Part shown: positions 37,729 through 45,589 of the stretch, piece after piece
Position numbering within the stretch: position 1 is the first letter of the stretch
Layout of the letters: the number at the start of each line of letters is the position of its first letter
Assembly: GCA_028280565.1 (NCBI GenBank)
Contig: JANQLQ010000290.1
Location: 1-45,720, forward strand
DNA length: 45,720 nucleotides
Source: Fulvivirga sp.
GTDB taxonomy: Bacteria > Bacteroidota > Bacteroidia > Cytophagales > Cyclobacteriaceae
Direction of reading: 5' to 3'
Notes under the pieces: generated by a model
The model's input: only the letters and a program-made list of their open reading frames with translations
Database searches by the model: none
Told to the model about the DNA's origin: nothing
Translations under genes and position numbers: made by a program

Positions 37729-38148
37729 ATGGAAATAAAGGAAAAATTAAAGAAAATCAACTTTCTTATCTCTAAGGAGAGTTGGCTGGATATGGAAATA
37801 TTAGAAATTAAAGGAGGGAATCTTGTTATTGCCTGTAGTACTGACTTTTCATATGGTCATTGTCTAGAAATTAAATTCATAGATGTTTTTCACGTGAATA
37901 TAAATGCAGAATGGAAAACAGATACGTCAAAAGCCGTATTGCATATGGCGAATGACGAAGAGTGTTTAGCGGTAAATCAGAATTATCAGATTGAACAAGG
38001 GAATATTTTGTTTAAAATCACTGCCGAAGATTTACAAGTTCCTTTTTATATCTCTGCAAAAAACCTAGATTATAATACAGATAGTGTACTTTATTATAAA
38101 AAGGAAAATTTAAAAGATAATGAGAGAATAGCTGACTGGGTTCAATAA
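37729..38148 (+). CDS. Immunity protein candidate for the RHS tip
   Basis: The frame could open at a TTG at 37720, 2 nt after the toxin stop, but the ATG at 37729 is preferred and gives 139 aa. There is no signal peptide, so the protein is cytosolic. It is acidic and beta-rich (MEILEIKGGNLVIACSTDFS, EIKFIDVFHVNI), with no recognised enzyme motif. Size, acidity, AT-richness and position directly after a toxin tip are what is expected of an immunity protein. A cytosolic immunity protein fits a nuclease-type toxin that acts in the cytoplasm. The exact Imm family was not recognised. Confidence 0.7.
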   Translation: MEIKEKLKKINFLISKESWLDMEILEIKGGNLVIACSTDFSYGHCLEIKFIDVFHVNINAEWKTDTSKAVLHMANDEECLAVNQNYQIEQGNILFKITAEDLQVPFYISAKNLDYNTDSVLYYKKENLKDNERIADWVQ

Positions 38149-38189
38149 GCTATGAACTATTCCTTTTCAGTCTCTCAGCTATCCAAAAA

Positions 38190-38216
38190 GCTAAAAAAAT
38201 CTATTACTTTTTTAGC
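38190..38216. repeat. AT-rich inverted repeat after the immunity gene
   Basis: GCTAAAAAA at 38190-38198 pairs perfectly with TTTTTTAGC at 38208-38216 around a 9-nt loop. It lies between the immunity gene and the orphan toxin module. It may end the transcript of the main operon, though it has no following T-run. It could also mark a recombination boundary. Confidence 0.35.
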
Positions 38217-38307
38217 GAGTGACGAGTATCATCGAGGCCTCCGGCCAGTTTAAAAAGCGTAAACATTCGTTTATAGCTATGGCTTTAACGGTAAGGAAAA
38301 GGATCAA

Positions 38308-39198
38308 ATGGGGGAATGGGGACTTAACCACTACGATTATGGCTTTAGGATCTATAACCCGGCGATTGCTCGTTTTTTATCGGTGGACCCGCTTACTGCT
38401 TCCTATCCAGAACTTACCCCTTACCAGTTCGCTAGTAATACACCCATAAGGGCTATCGACCTAGATGGATTAGAAGCTTATATAGAGAGTTCTTCAAATT
38501 CAGATGGATCAACTACGATTAAGATGATTGTGGATTTGGATGTCAAGAACTCTTCCTCACATGCCTCTGCAAAGTTGGTGATGAATGTTGCTAATTCAAT
38601 AAAAGGATTACTTGAGAACAGATTCGCCAGATTTGATAAAGAAAATAATACTCATTATGAGATGGAAGTTAGTTTAAATCATAATCAAAATGCATCCTTT
38701 GATTTTGATAAAAGTAATTCGAACAGTGATTTTTCAATCAATTTTGTAGATAGGGCGTTTGATGGAAAAAAAGAGACTTTTGCCGCAGGTCGAACTGGAG
38801 GCTTTAGAGAAGATAGTGACTTTTGGATAGGTAATACTGATTTTAACCAATTCCAAGTTGTAATTACCAAATTTGATGTTAAGCGAGGTGAACTTTCAGG
38901 GGTTATCAGGACAGGAGCTCATGAGGTGGGTCATGGTTTAGGCCTGAAACACCCAGATTCTGAAGACTTTGATTTGGAGAGTGATAATCTGATTCGGTGG
39001 TCAATACAGACAGATGGAACGACAGTTAATTTGAATCAAATCAGAAAGGTATTTGATATTGTGGCAGGGAAAAAACCGAATGATGCCGGAAGATTCAACA
39101 CCGAAACAAAGAAAAGAAATCAAAGAAAACAGTTTTTGCAAGAGGGTGCAGAAATGTATAATGATGCTGTAAAACGGGGTGCTATTAAAGATAACTAG
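38308..39198 (+). CDS. Orphan RHS core end with metzincin-type protease toxin tip
   Basis: RHS-core homology starts in frame at about 38269 (VYSYGFNGKEKDQ), just after an in-frame stop at 38260-38262. The module therefore lacks its own shell, signal and N-terminus; 38308 is only the first ATG. The core matches the main RHS gene through LNHYDYGFRIYNP, RFLSVDPL, LTPYQFASN and AIDLDGLE. After this a different tip of about 235 residues begins. It carries HEVGHGLGLKH (residues 205-215 from the first ATG), a complete HExxHxxGxxH metzincin zinc motif. The likely role is a stored replacement tip that becomes active by recombination into the main RHS gene. It may be silent as it stands. The module is AT-rich. 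Confidence 0.75.
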   Translation: MGEWGLNHYDYGFRIYNPAIARFLSVDPLTASYPELTPYQFASNTPIRAIDLDGLEAYIESSSNSDGSTTIKMIVDLDVKNSSSHASAKLVMNVANSIKGLLENRFARFDKENNTHYEMEVSLNHNQNASFDFDKSNSNSDFSINFVDRAFDGKKETFAAGRTGGFREDSDFWIGNTDFNQFQVVITKFDVKRGELSGVIRTGAHEVGHGLGLKHPDSEDFDLESDNLIRWSIQTDGTTVNLNQIRKVFDIVAGKKPNDAGRFNTETKKRNQRKQFLQEGAEMYNDAVKRGAIKDN

Positions 39199-39201
39199 AA
39201 A

Positions 39202-39672
39202 ATGCTTCAATCTTTTCTTAATGTAGTATATTGCTCCACTATGGTTTGCTGTCTCAGTTGTAGTAACAACAATACGGCAGACACCTATGATGGAGAAATA
39301 TATACTATTGAAATTCGCTATGAGGATTCATTTAATAGAAAGTTCCGTGAGTCTTGGGATCAAATGGTCAGTGAAGACAGTTTATATTTATTCTTTGAGC
39401 AAGGTTTTAAAGATGATGTTATAACTATTTATATCAATGGGGAGAAATTGTACGAATCAAATGTTACAACGGATATTCAAGACGGTTCTGCGGGTCAGTT
39501 TGTAACCGCTAATATTCAGAATATCAAGCATTTGTCATTAAGATTAAATAATGGTCCACTGGTATTTTTTGAACAAACAGAGAAGAAAAATAAACTACTT
39601 AATTTAAACTATGACAGGAAGAACAACCACCTTTTATTATCTGTAATTAATCATGTACCCTTTTATGATTAA
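39202..39672 (+). CDS. Lipoprotein immunity candidate for the protease tip
   Basis: This 156-aa protein starts 3 nt after the orphan toxin stop. The N-terminus (MLQSFLNVVYCSTMVCCLSC) has a hydrophobic core and a lipobox-like CLSC followed by SNNNTAD, so it is predicted to be a lipoprotein of the periplasm or outer membrane. The rest is a small beta-rich domain without a recognised family. Its place next to a protease-type tip and its export signal suggest that it protects against a toxin acting outside the cytoplasm. This is inferred from position and signal. Confidence 0.65.
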   Translation: MLQSFLNVVYCSTMVCCLSCSNNNTADTYDGEIYTIEIRYEDSFNRKFRESWDQMVSEDSLYLFFEQGFKDDVITIYINGEKLYESNVTTDIQDGSAGQFVTANIQNIKHLSLRLNNGPLVFFEQTEKKNKLLNLNYDRKNNHLLLSVINHVPFYD

Positions 39673-39690
39673 AACCAGGCTGATCCTGGT

Positions 39691-39813
39691 GGGGCGTTAG
39701 TGCATTACAATTATGGGTTTAGGATTTATAACCCATTGATAGGGAGGTTTTTGAGCGTGGATCCGTTGGCAAATGAATTTCCCCAATCTGGCTTCAGTTT
39801 AGCGACAGCGTAA
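39691..39813 (+). pseudogene. Decayed RHS core end without a toxin tip
   Basis: The frame reads HYNYGFRIYNPLIGRFLSVD then PLANEFPQ, matching the RHS core of the main and orphan genes. It then loses the expected YQFA-N-P-I segment and stops at 39811-39813. The 17-nt stretch around 39714-39730 is identical to the main gene. No toxin or immunity gene follows. It is best read as the remnant of a third cassette. Confidence 0.7.
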
Positions 39814-40415
39814 CTTATGCCTCCTGATAAAAAATAAACGAAAGGTAAGAAGTCTGAGACTTCGGTTTCAACAGGCATGCCCGACCTGTCGCAAGACTGT
39901 GTCATGAGCCCGTCCATGCTAAAGATGGGGTTTCAAGAAACCTATGACTTTGCTATGAAGAATAGGCCAGTCTAGGTTTAGCGTCACGTAGCATAGCATC
40001 GAGGGTAAACAGGATAGGTTCCCGATCTTGAGGAGCTTCTGGATGATGATCTTTTCAACGATGGCTTTATCAGTTTAAGAAGCGTCAACCTACTGGACGG
40101 GTAAATTTTGGCTCCAGGATACCCAGTAATAAGAATTTTGTACTATTGAGTTTAATACAACAATTGTTATCTGCCGAGGTAGGATTGCATCTAAACCAAG
40201 TGAAATATAATAGGTTTGTTTTTCTCCCGTTTCATGGAAGGTAAGTTAATTTGCTGCTAGTGTTACAAGTTATTACTGGTACCACTCGTTCCCATGTCCG
40301 CCACTTTTAGCTTACAGCGACTTAAAACATCAAACTAAAAAGAATTGAGTTATACCTCCCATCATAAAAAAGATTAGATTGATTAAAAACAAATTGTAAA
40401 ACAATCCTAAATCCA
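39814..40415. other. Degenerate intergenic region between toxin array and sigma factor
   Basis: This is about 600 bp without a credible gene. It contains a perfect 7-1-7 palindrome at 39849-39863 (GAAGTCT and AGACTTC arms), further short inverted repeats (39871-39889, 39929-39942), and a 45-codon fragment (39835-39975) of unknown origin ending in TAG. It looks like eroded cassette or repeat sequence. The sigma-factor promoter candidate lies at 40185-40218. Confidence 0.4.
40185..40218 (+). promoter_or_regulatory. Candidate promoter of the sigma/receptor operon
   Basis: TAGGTTTG at 40211-40218 is an exact TAnnTTTG match. TTG at 40185-40187 lies 23 nt upstream, slightly long. It would leave a leader of about 190 nt to the sigma-factor start. 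Confidence 0.35.
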
Positions 40416-40982
40416 TTGGATAAAACAAATCGATCACTCCACGAACGCATAAGAGTAGGCGATATACCTACCTTTGAAGATCTATTTGATGCTCATTACC
40501 TAGGACTCTGTATCTATGCAAAAAAAATAGTGCAGGATGTTGATGAAGCACGGGATATCGTCCAGGATGTATTTGTGGCGCTGTATGACAATCGTCACAC
40601 CCTGGAGATCAAATCGTCGGTCAAATCCTACCTGTACAGGGCGGTGCGCAATGCCTGCTTGAACCATCTAAAGCAAGCCAGCACCCGTAATTCCCATCAC
40701 GAATACTTAAAGTACCGCTTACCTGCTGGCGACGAGCAAGACCAAATGATCAAAATTGAGCTGGAGCAGAAGATACTGGAAGCGATCCAAAGCTTACCTG
40801 GAAAATGCCGGGAAATCTTTGAAATGAACCGCTTCGAAGGTAAAAAGAACAAGGAAATCGCAGAGATATTGGGCTTATCCGTTCGTACCGTAGAGACACA
40901 GATCAGCAATGCCTTGAAAATATTACGCGAGCACCTGGCCGATTTTTTAGTGGTGCTTATGATCATCACCACACAAGTTTAA
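40416..40982 (+). CDS. ECF sigma-70 factor, FecI-like
   Basis: This 188-aa protein is a typical Bacteroidota ECF sigma factor. Region 2 is at about 18-90 (FEDLFDAHYLGLCIYAKKIV, DIVQDVFVALYD, SYLYRAVRNACLNHLK). Region 4 is at about 123-178 (AIQSLPGKCREIFEMNRFEG, NKEIAEILGLSVRTVETQIS). The start is a TTG; the next in-frame Met lies beyond region 2, so an ATG start would destroy the domain. The gene is followed by a FecR-type anti-sigma and a TonB receptor, so it probably activates this operon after a signal from the receptor. A short hydrophobic tail (FLVVLMIITTQV) ends the protein. Confidence 0.92.
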   Translation: MDKTNRSLHERIRVGDIPTFEDLFDAHYLGLCIYAKKIVQDVDEARDIVQDVFVALYDNRHTLEIKSSVKSYLYRAVRNACLNHLKQASTRNSHHEYLKYRLPAGDEQDQMIKIELEQKILEAIQSLPGKCREIFEMNRFEGKKNKEIAEILGLSVRTVETQISNALKILREHLADFLVVLMIITTQV

Positions 40983-41046
40983 AATTTTTCATTTTTCTTC
41001 TACGTGCTATCCCACACTTAATTGTCATTATAAATAGAGACGCATT

Positions 41047-42072
41047 ATGAATACGCCTTTTCACCAACCGATAGATCCAAAACTACTGGCACGCTACCTC
41101 TCCGGGGAAGCGAATAAAGATGAGGTACATCAAATACAACAATGGGCACTAGCGGATGAAAGGAATAAAGTGTATTTGGAGGAGATGTCCCTGATCTGGG
41201 AGTCCAGCCAAGAGGTCAAGGACCTTGCGAGGATCGATAAAAGGGCGGATTGGAATATCATAAGAAATAAGATAGAGGCTAAGAAAACAAGACCGGGATC
41301 TTCGCAAAGCCCTTCCAAAAACAGGTGGCCACAACAGCTTCTACGGGTGGCTGCAGCCATCACGATTATGGTTGCTACTTATTTTACTTGGCCCGTGTTT
41401 ACCGAGTACCTGCAGCAAACAACCCTAGAAGCTTCCGATACCCTGCACCAATTTCAACTGCCCGACGGAAGTACGGTGTACCTGCGCCCGGGCTCGATGC
41501 TATCGTATCATCAAGACTTTAACGAAGACCACAGGTGGGTAGAGCTTACCGGGGAAGCCTTTTTCGAAGTAGTTAAGGATCGTTCAAAGCCTTTTTTGGT
41601 CAAGTCCGGCCGGGCTACAACAGAAGTAGTAGGTACGTCCTTTAATGTGAACAGTACCCTGCCCGATGCAGTTGTGGTCACTGTTTTGACCGGTAAGGTC
41701 CAACTTTATGGCTCGTCAACCCCTACCAATAAAATGGCCCTAACCCCAGGTGAGCAGGGTGTATTGAAGGAAGGCGCCCAGTTATCGAAAGCCTTAAACC
41801 GGGACGTGAATTTTCTTTCATGGAAAACCGGTGAGTTACACTTTCGTAACACCAATCTTTCACAGGTGATCCAAGACCTGGAAAGGCATTATCAAAAGGA
41901 TATACAGGTAGAACGCTCTACACTCGAGGGCTGTACCTTGACTGCGATCTTCCGCCAACAAGGGTTGGAAGATGTGCTGGAAGAAATACAATTGGCCCTA
42001 CCCCTCCGGGTACGGCAAGAAAACAATACAATTATCATCAGTGGGGAAGGGTGTAACCCGCCGGGGCCTTAA
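41047..42072 (+). CDS. FecR-family anti-sigma factor
   Basis: This 341-aa protein has a cytoplasmic anti-sigma region (about 1-95), one membrane helix (about 98-118), a periplasmic FecR domain (about 130-240; FQLPDGSTVYLRPGSMLSYH, VELTGEAFFEV, VVGTSFNV) and a C-terminal DUF4974 domain (about 262-335; WKTGELHFRNTNLSQVIQDL). It lies 64 nt after the sigma gene and overlaps the receptor gene by 1 nt (TAATG). It should hold the ECF sigma factor at the membrane and release it when the TonB receptor's STN domain signals substrate. Confidence 0.93.
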   Translation: MNTPFHQPIDPKLLARYLSGEANKDEVHQIQQWALADERNKVYLEEMSLIWESSQEVKDLARIDKRADWNIIRNKIEAKKTRPGSSQSPSKNRWPQQLLRVAAAITIMVATYFTWPVFTEYLQQTTLEASDTLHQFQLPDGSTVYLRPGSMLSYHQDFNEDHRWVELTGEAFFEVVKDRSKPFLVKSGRATTEVVGTSFNVNSTLPDAVVVTVLTGKVQLYGSSTPTNKMALTPGEQGVLKEGAQLSKALNRDVNFLSWKTGELHFRNTNLSQVIQDLERHYQKDIQVERSTLEGCTLTAIFRQQGLEDVLEEIQLALPLRVRQENNTIIISGEGCNPPGP

Positions 42073-44693
42073 TGTTTATGAAAAGAATTCAAACGTTTTT
42101 ATTCGTTTTTATGCTCATTCCCAAGGGTTGGGTTTTGGGTCAAGACCAGTTGCTTGAAAAAGAAATTATCCTTAGAACTACTTCAGGAAGTGCAGAAGAG
42201 GTCCTAGAAGAGATCAGCCAGAAAGGAGGGGTGACCTTTACCTATGGCAATCAAATCGAATTGAAGAAAAACATCACTTTACGCGAAGGAAAGCAGTCCA
42301 TCCGGGGGCTTTTAGATCAGCTGTTTCTTGGCAAGGTGGAATACCTCGTCCGCGAAAACCGTATTATTCTAAGGCGCCAAGTAAACAAAAGAGGCAAACG
42401 GACTGGTTACACCATGACGGGACGAATAAAAAGTGCCGAAACCGGGGAACCCTTGTTAGGCGCCACTTTATTTGTAGAGGAACTGTCCACCGGTACGGCA
42501 ACCAACGCCTATGGCTTTTACTCCCTCACTCTTCCTAAAGGAACCTACACCGTTTTCTACTCTTTTCTAGGATACCAACCTCTTAAAAAAACCGTGGTGC
42601 TTACCGCTGACACCACCCTGGACGTAGAGCTAGCGGTGGCCACCACCCAATTAAAGGGTATCGTAGTGACTTCAGAACTACAGGATAGGAATGTGACATC
42701 CGAAGAGACGGGCGTTCACAAACTTTCTACAAGATTAGTAGAGGCCATGCCGGCGCTGGGTGGCAATGCTGATATCATTAAATCTATCCAGGCACTACCT
42801 GGGGTGAATACTATAGGCGAAGGCTCCACCGGTTTTTTTGTGAGAGGGGGTGGAAGGGATCAAAACCTTATTTTATTGGATGAAGCCCCGGTATACAACC
42901 CTTCTCATCTGCTTGGCTTCTTGTCGGTGTTTAACACGGATGCCATTCATGATATGACGCTTTACAAAGGGGGTATCCCTGCACGGTTTGGAGGGCGTGC
43001 CTCTTCCGTTTTGGACATTAGGATGAAAGAAGGAGGTACAAAAAAGTTTAACGCTTCCGGTGCATTGGGCCCGGTAGGGGGTGCCAAGTTGACCGTAGAT
43101 GCACCAATACGACAAGGAAGAGGGTCTTTTATGATCGCCGGGCGGAGAACATATATTGATCCTGTCTTATGGCTGTTGAGCCGGGTAGAACCGTTAATAG
43201 AAGGCACCCGGATCTATTTTTATGACTTCAACGCCAAAGCAAATTACACACTTAATGAGAAGAATAAGCTTTTTGTTTCCGGGTATTTTGGCCGGGATGT
43301 AAACCGGCTCCCCATTCTTGACTTTGACATTAGCTGGGGCAATACTACCGGCACCCTTCGTTGGAACCACCTGTTCAACAAAAAGCTATTTTCTAATTTC
43401 ACCTTCGTGTATAGCAGGTATAACTACCTGTTAGACATTCCTGCCTCCGATGTTCCCGTAGCGTGGGAGTCCGGGATCAGGGATGTCAACGTTAATGCCG
43501 ATTTCACATGGTTTGCCAACCCGACGACTACCTTGGATTTTGGCTTACACAGCATTCATCATTTCTTTGATCCCGGCAGCAACGAGGCCGATCCACAATT
43601 TGATGTACCGAATAGCAATGCCTTCGAACATGGGGCTTTTGTAAGCTTGGAAAAAGAGATCAGCCCGGCTGTTTCGATAGAAGTAGGAGCCCGGGGGTCG
43701 CTTTTTCAAAATGTTGGAGAGACCACCCAGTTTGAATATGACGAAAACTTCGAAGTAATCGATACTATCCAGCATGCAGCCGGTGAATTTTACAACAGTT
43801 TTAATAACCTGGAGCCGAGGATCTCCGCGCGTTTTCTCATCAATAAGCAACAATCTATTAAGGTCAGCTATAACCGAATGGCCCAATACCTGCATTTACT
43901 GGCCAATTCTTCATTATCCTTTACTGCTTTCGATGTTTGGTATCCGAGCGGACCAAACGTTGAACCCTTAATTTCTGATCAAGTAGCGCTCGGTTATTTC
44001 AGGAACTTTCGTAATAACCAAATCGAGGCCTCTATCGAGGGATATTATAAAAACATCGATAACCAAATAGACTATGAAGATTTTGCACAAACAGCATTTA
44101 ACCCATTGGTAGAAGGAGATTTAAGAGCTGGGACAGCCTGGGCCTACGGGGTGGAGTTCTTTTTGAAAAAGAATACCGGGAAACTGACCGGTTGGCTAAG
44201 CTATACCTGGTCTCGAGCCTTTCATAAGATCCCGGGGGTTAACAATGATCGTCCTTTTCCGGCCGTCTACGATCAGCCCCATAGAATTACTACGACGGCT
44301 GTTTATGACCTGTCAAAAAAACTCAGGTTAAGCGCTAATTGGGTCTATAATACCGGTGGTCCTATTACACTTCCTGTAGAAAGTTATGACTACGGGGGAT
44401 CCATCGTCCCCGTACCCATCTATTCTTCGAGGAACAGCACAAGACTGCCGGACTACCATCGCCTCGACCTCGCTCTAAAGCTCAACCCGCTGAAGAATGA
44501 GACCAGGAAGGTTAAAATAGAATATGTTTTTTCCATATATAACGTGTACTCCCGCCTGAATGCACTGTCGCTCTACGTAGGAGAAGACCTGTCATTGGAT
44601 GGTGGCCCCGGACCTAAAACCCCGCGGACAGTGGCCAATCGTGTGGCTTTACTACCTATTATCCCTACACTTTCATTCCTATTTAAATATTGA
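42072..44693 (+). CDS. TonB-dependent outer-membrane receptor with STN signalling domain
   Basis: This 873-aa protein has a signal peptide (about 1-24), an STN domain (about 30-102; EEVLEEISQKGGVTFTYGNQ), a carboxypeptidase-regulatory-like domain (about 113-198; GRIKSAETGEPLLGATLFVE), a plug domain (about 215-335; GFFVRGGGRDQNLILLDEAP, YKGGIPARFGGRASSVLDIR) and a beta barrel ending in LSFLFKY. The STN domain fits signalling to the upstream FecR/FecI pair. The partner downstream is a DUF4249 lipoprotein rather than SusD. The ligand is unknown; an iron chelate, peptide or other large nutrient is possible. Confidence 0.92.
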   Translation: MFMKRIQTFLFVFMLIPKGWVLGQDQLLEKEIILRTTSGSAEEVLEEISQKGGVTFTYGNQIELKKNITLREGKQSIRGLLDQLFLGKVEYLVRENRIILRRQVNKRGKRTGYTMTGRIKSAETGEPLLGATLFVEELSTGTATNAYGFYSLTLPKGTYTVFYSFLGYQPLKKTVVLTADTTLDVELAVATTQLKGIVVTSELQDRNVTSEETGVHKLSTRLVEAMPALGGNADIIKSIQALPGVNTIGEGSTGFFVRGGGRDQNLILLDEAPVYNPSHLLGFLSVFNTDAIHDMTLYKGGIPARFGGRASSVLDIRMKEGGTKKFNASGALGPVGGAKLTVDAPIRQGRGSFMIAGRRTYIDPVLWLLSRVEPLIEGTRIYFYDFNAKANYTLNEKNKLFVSGYFGRDVNRLPILDFDISWGNTTGTLRWNHLFNKKLFSNFTFVYSRYNYLLDIPASDVPVAWESGIRDVNVNADFTWFANPTTTLDFGLHSIHHFFDPGSNEADPQFDVPNSNAFEHGAFVSLEKEISPAVSIEVGARGSLFQNVGETTQFEYDENFEVIDTIQHAAGEFYNSFNNLEPRISARFLINKQQSIKVSYNRMAQYLHLLANSSLSFTAFDVWYPSGPNVEPLISDQVALGYFRNFRNNQIEASIEGYYKNIDNQIDYEDFAQTAFNPLVEGDLRAGTAWAYGVEFFLKKNTGKLTGWLSYTWSRAFHKIPGVNNDRPFPAVYDQPHRITTTAVYDLSKKLRLSANWVYNTGGPITLPVESYDYGGSIVPVPIYSSRNSTRLPDYHRLDLALKLNPLKNETRKVKIEYVFSIYNVYSRLNALSLYVGEDLSLDGGPGPKTPRTVANRVALLPIIPTLSFLFKY

Positions 44694-45566
44694 ATGAACA
44701 TGAATCATATCATAAGACATTCCTTGCTCCTCATGTTTTTCACCGGTATGGTGACCGGGTGCATTGAAGAAATTGATTTGAACGAAATCAATGGCCCTAC
44801 CTCCGGAAGGCTGGTAATAGAAGGGGGTATTACCAATGAAACAAAACAACATTCCATACTATTATCCAGGACCAAAGTAGCCGTTACCAATACCCCGGCA
44901 GAAAGGGTGAGCGGGGCAGCCGTGGCGATCACGGATGGGATCAATCGGTTTGTGTTGGAAGAAATCGATACAATACCGGGGATATACCTTACGGGACCAA
45001 ATGTGGCCGGGGAAATAGGAAGGACATACGTACTTACAGTTATGGTGGATGATATCACCTACACCGCAGAGGATACCATGGAGCCGGTAACTCCTTTTGG
45101 ATCAGTGGAAGAACTTTTTGAACTTCCTAATCGCGTGGAAGATTACCTGGAAGAAGGGCAAGGAGTGTATGAACACCAGTTTCCAAAGGTACGATATGGT
45201 GTAGCGGCCCCATCCAAGCAAACTTTGTTTTCTTATGATTCCATTGCCAATGGATTACGTCAAGCCGTTTTCTACGAATTTCCACAGATCGACCCACAGG
45301 GATTTTTACTGAACTTTGCAGGGACCAATCCCACCCTTATCCTGGAGGTCGGGTCCACAGTAGTTCAATTTAAATCCTCTATGTCTAGGGCTCATTATGA
45401 CTTCATTAGGGCAGTCTTCGCAGAAACACAATTCAGGGGCGGTATTTTTGACAACATCCCCGGTAACGCTCCTACTAACGTAAGTAACGGGGGACTAGGC
45501 TTCTTTAGTGCCTCGGCAGTAATTACCCGAACGTTTACAGTAACAGGAGATAACCTTGACCAATAG
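44694..45566 (+). CDS. DUF4249 lipoprotein
   Basis: This 290-aa protein starts directly after the receptor stop. It has a lipoprotein signal with MVTGC as lipobox (Cys23). The mature part (LVIEGGITNETKQHSILLSR, VSGAAVAITDG, YTAEDTMEPV, ending GGLGFFSASAVITRTFTV) matches the plan of DUF4249 proteins, which are regularly encoded next to TonB receptors with FecI/FecR systems in Bacteroidota. It is probably an outer-membrane surface partner that helps bind the receptor's substrate. It completes the four-gene operon. Confidence 0.88.
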   Translation: MNMNHIIRHSLLLMFFTGMVTGCIEEIDLNEINGPTSGRLVIEGGITNETKQHSILLSRTKVAVTNTPAERVSGAAVAITDGINRFVLEEIDTIPGIYLTGPNVAGEIGRTYVLTVMVDDITYTAEDTMEPVTPFGSVEELFELPNRVEDYLEEGQGVYEHQFPKVRYGVAAPSKQTLFSYDSIANGLRQAVFYEFPQIDPQGFLLNFAGTNPTLILEVGSTVVQFKSSMSRAHYDFIRAVFAETQFRGGIFDNIPGNAPTNVSNGGLGFFSASAVITRTFTVTGDNLDQ

Positions 45567-45589
45567 TGACGGTCTTTACCATACCTAAG

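Noticed and set aside
38219-38449. 76-codon ORF across the orphan RHS core start
   Set aside because: It is a different frame of the RHS-core homology; the real frame reads YGFNGKEKDQ and continues to the protease tip.
39726-39917. Minus-strand 63-codon ORF
   Set aside because: It runs antisense across the decayed RHS core and intergenic debris and shows no recognisable protein pattern.
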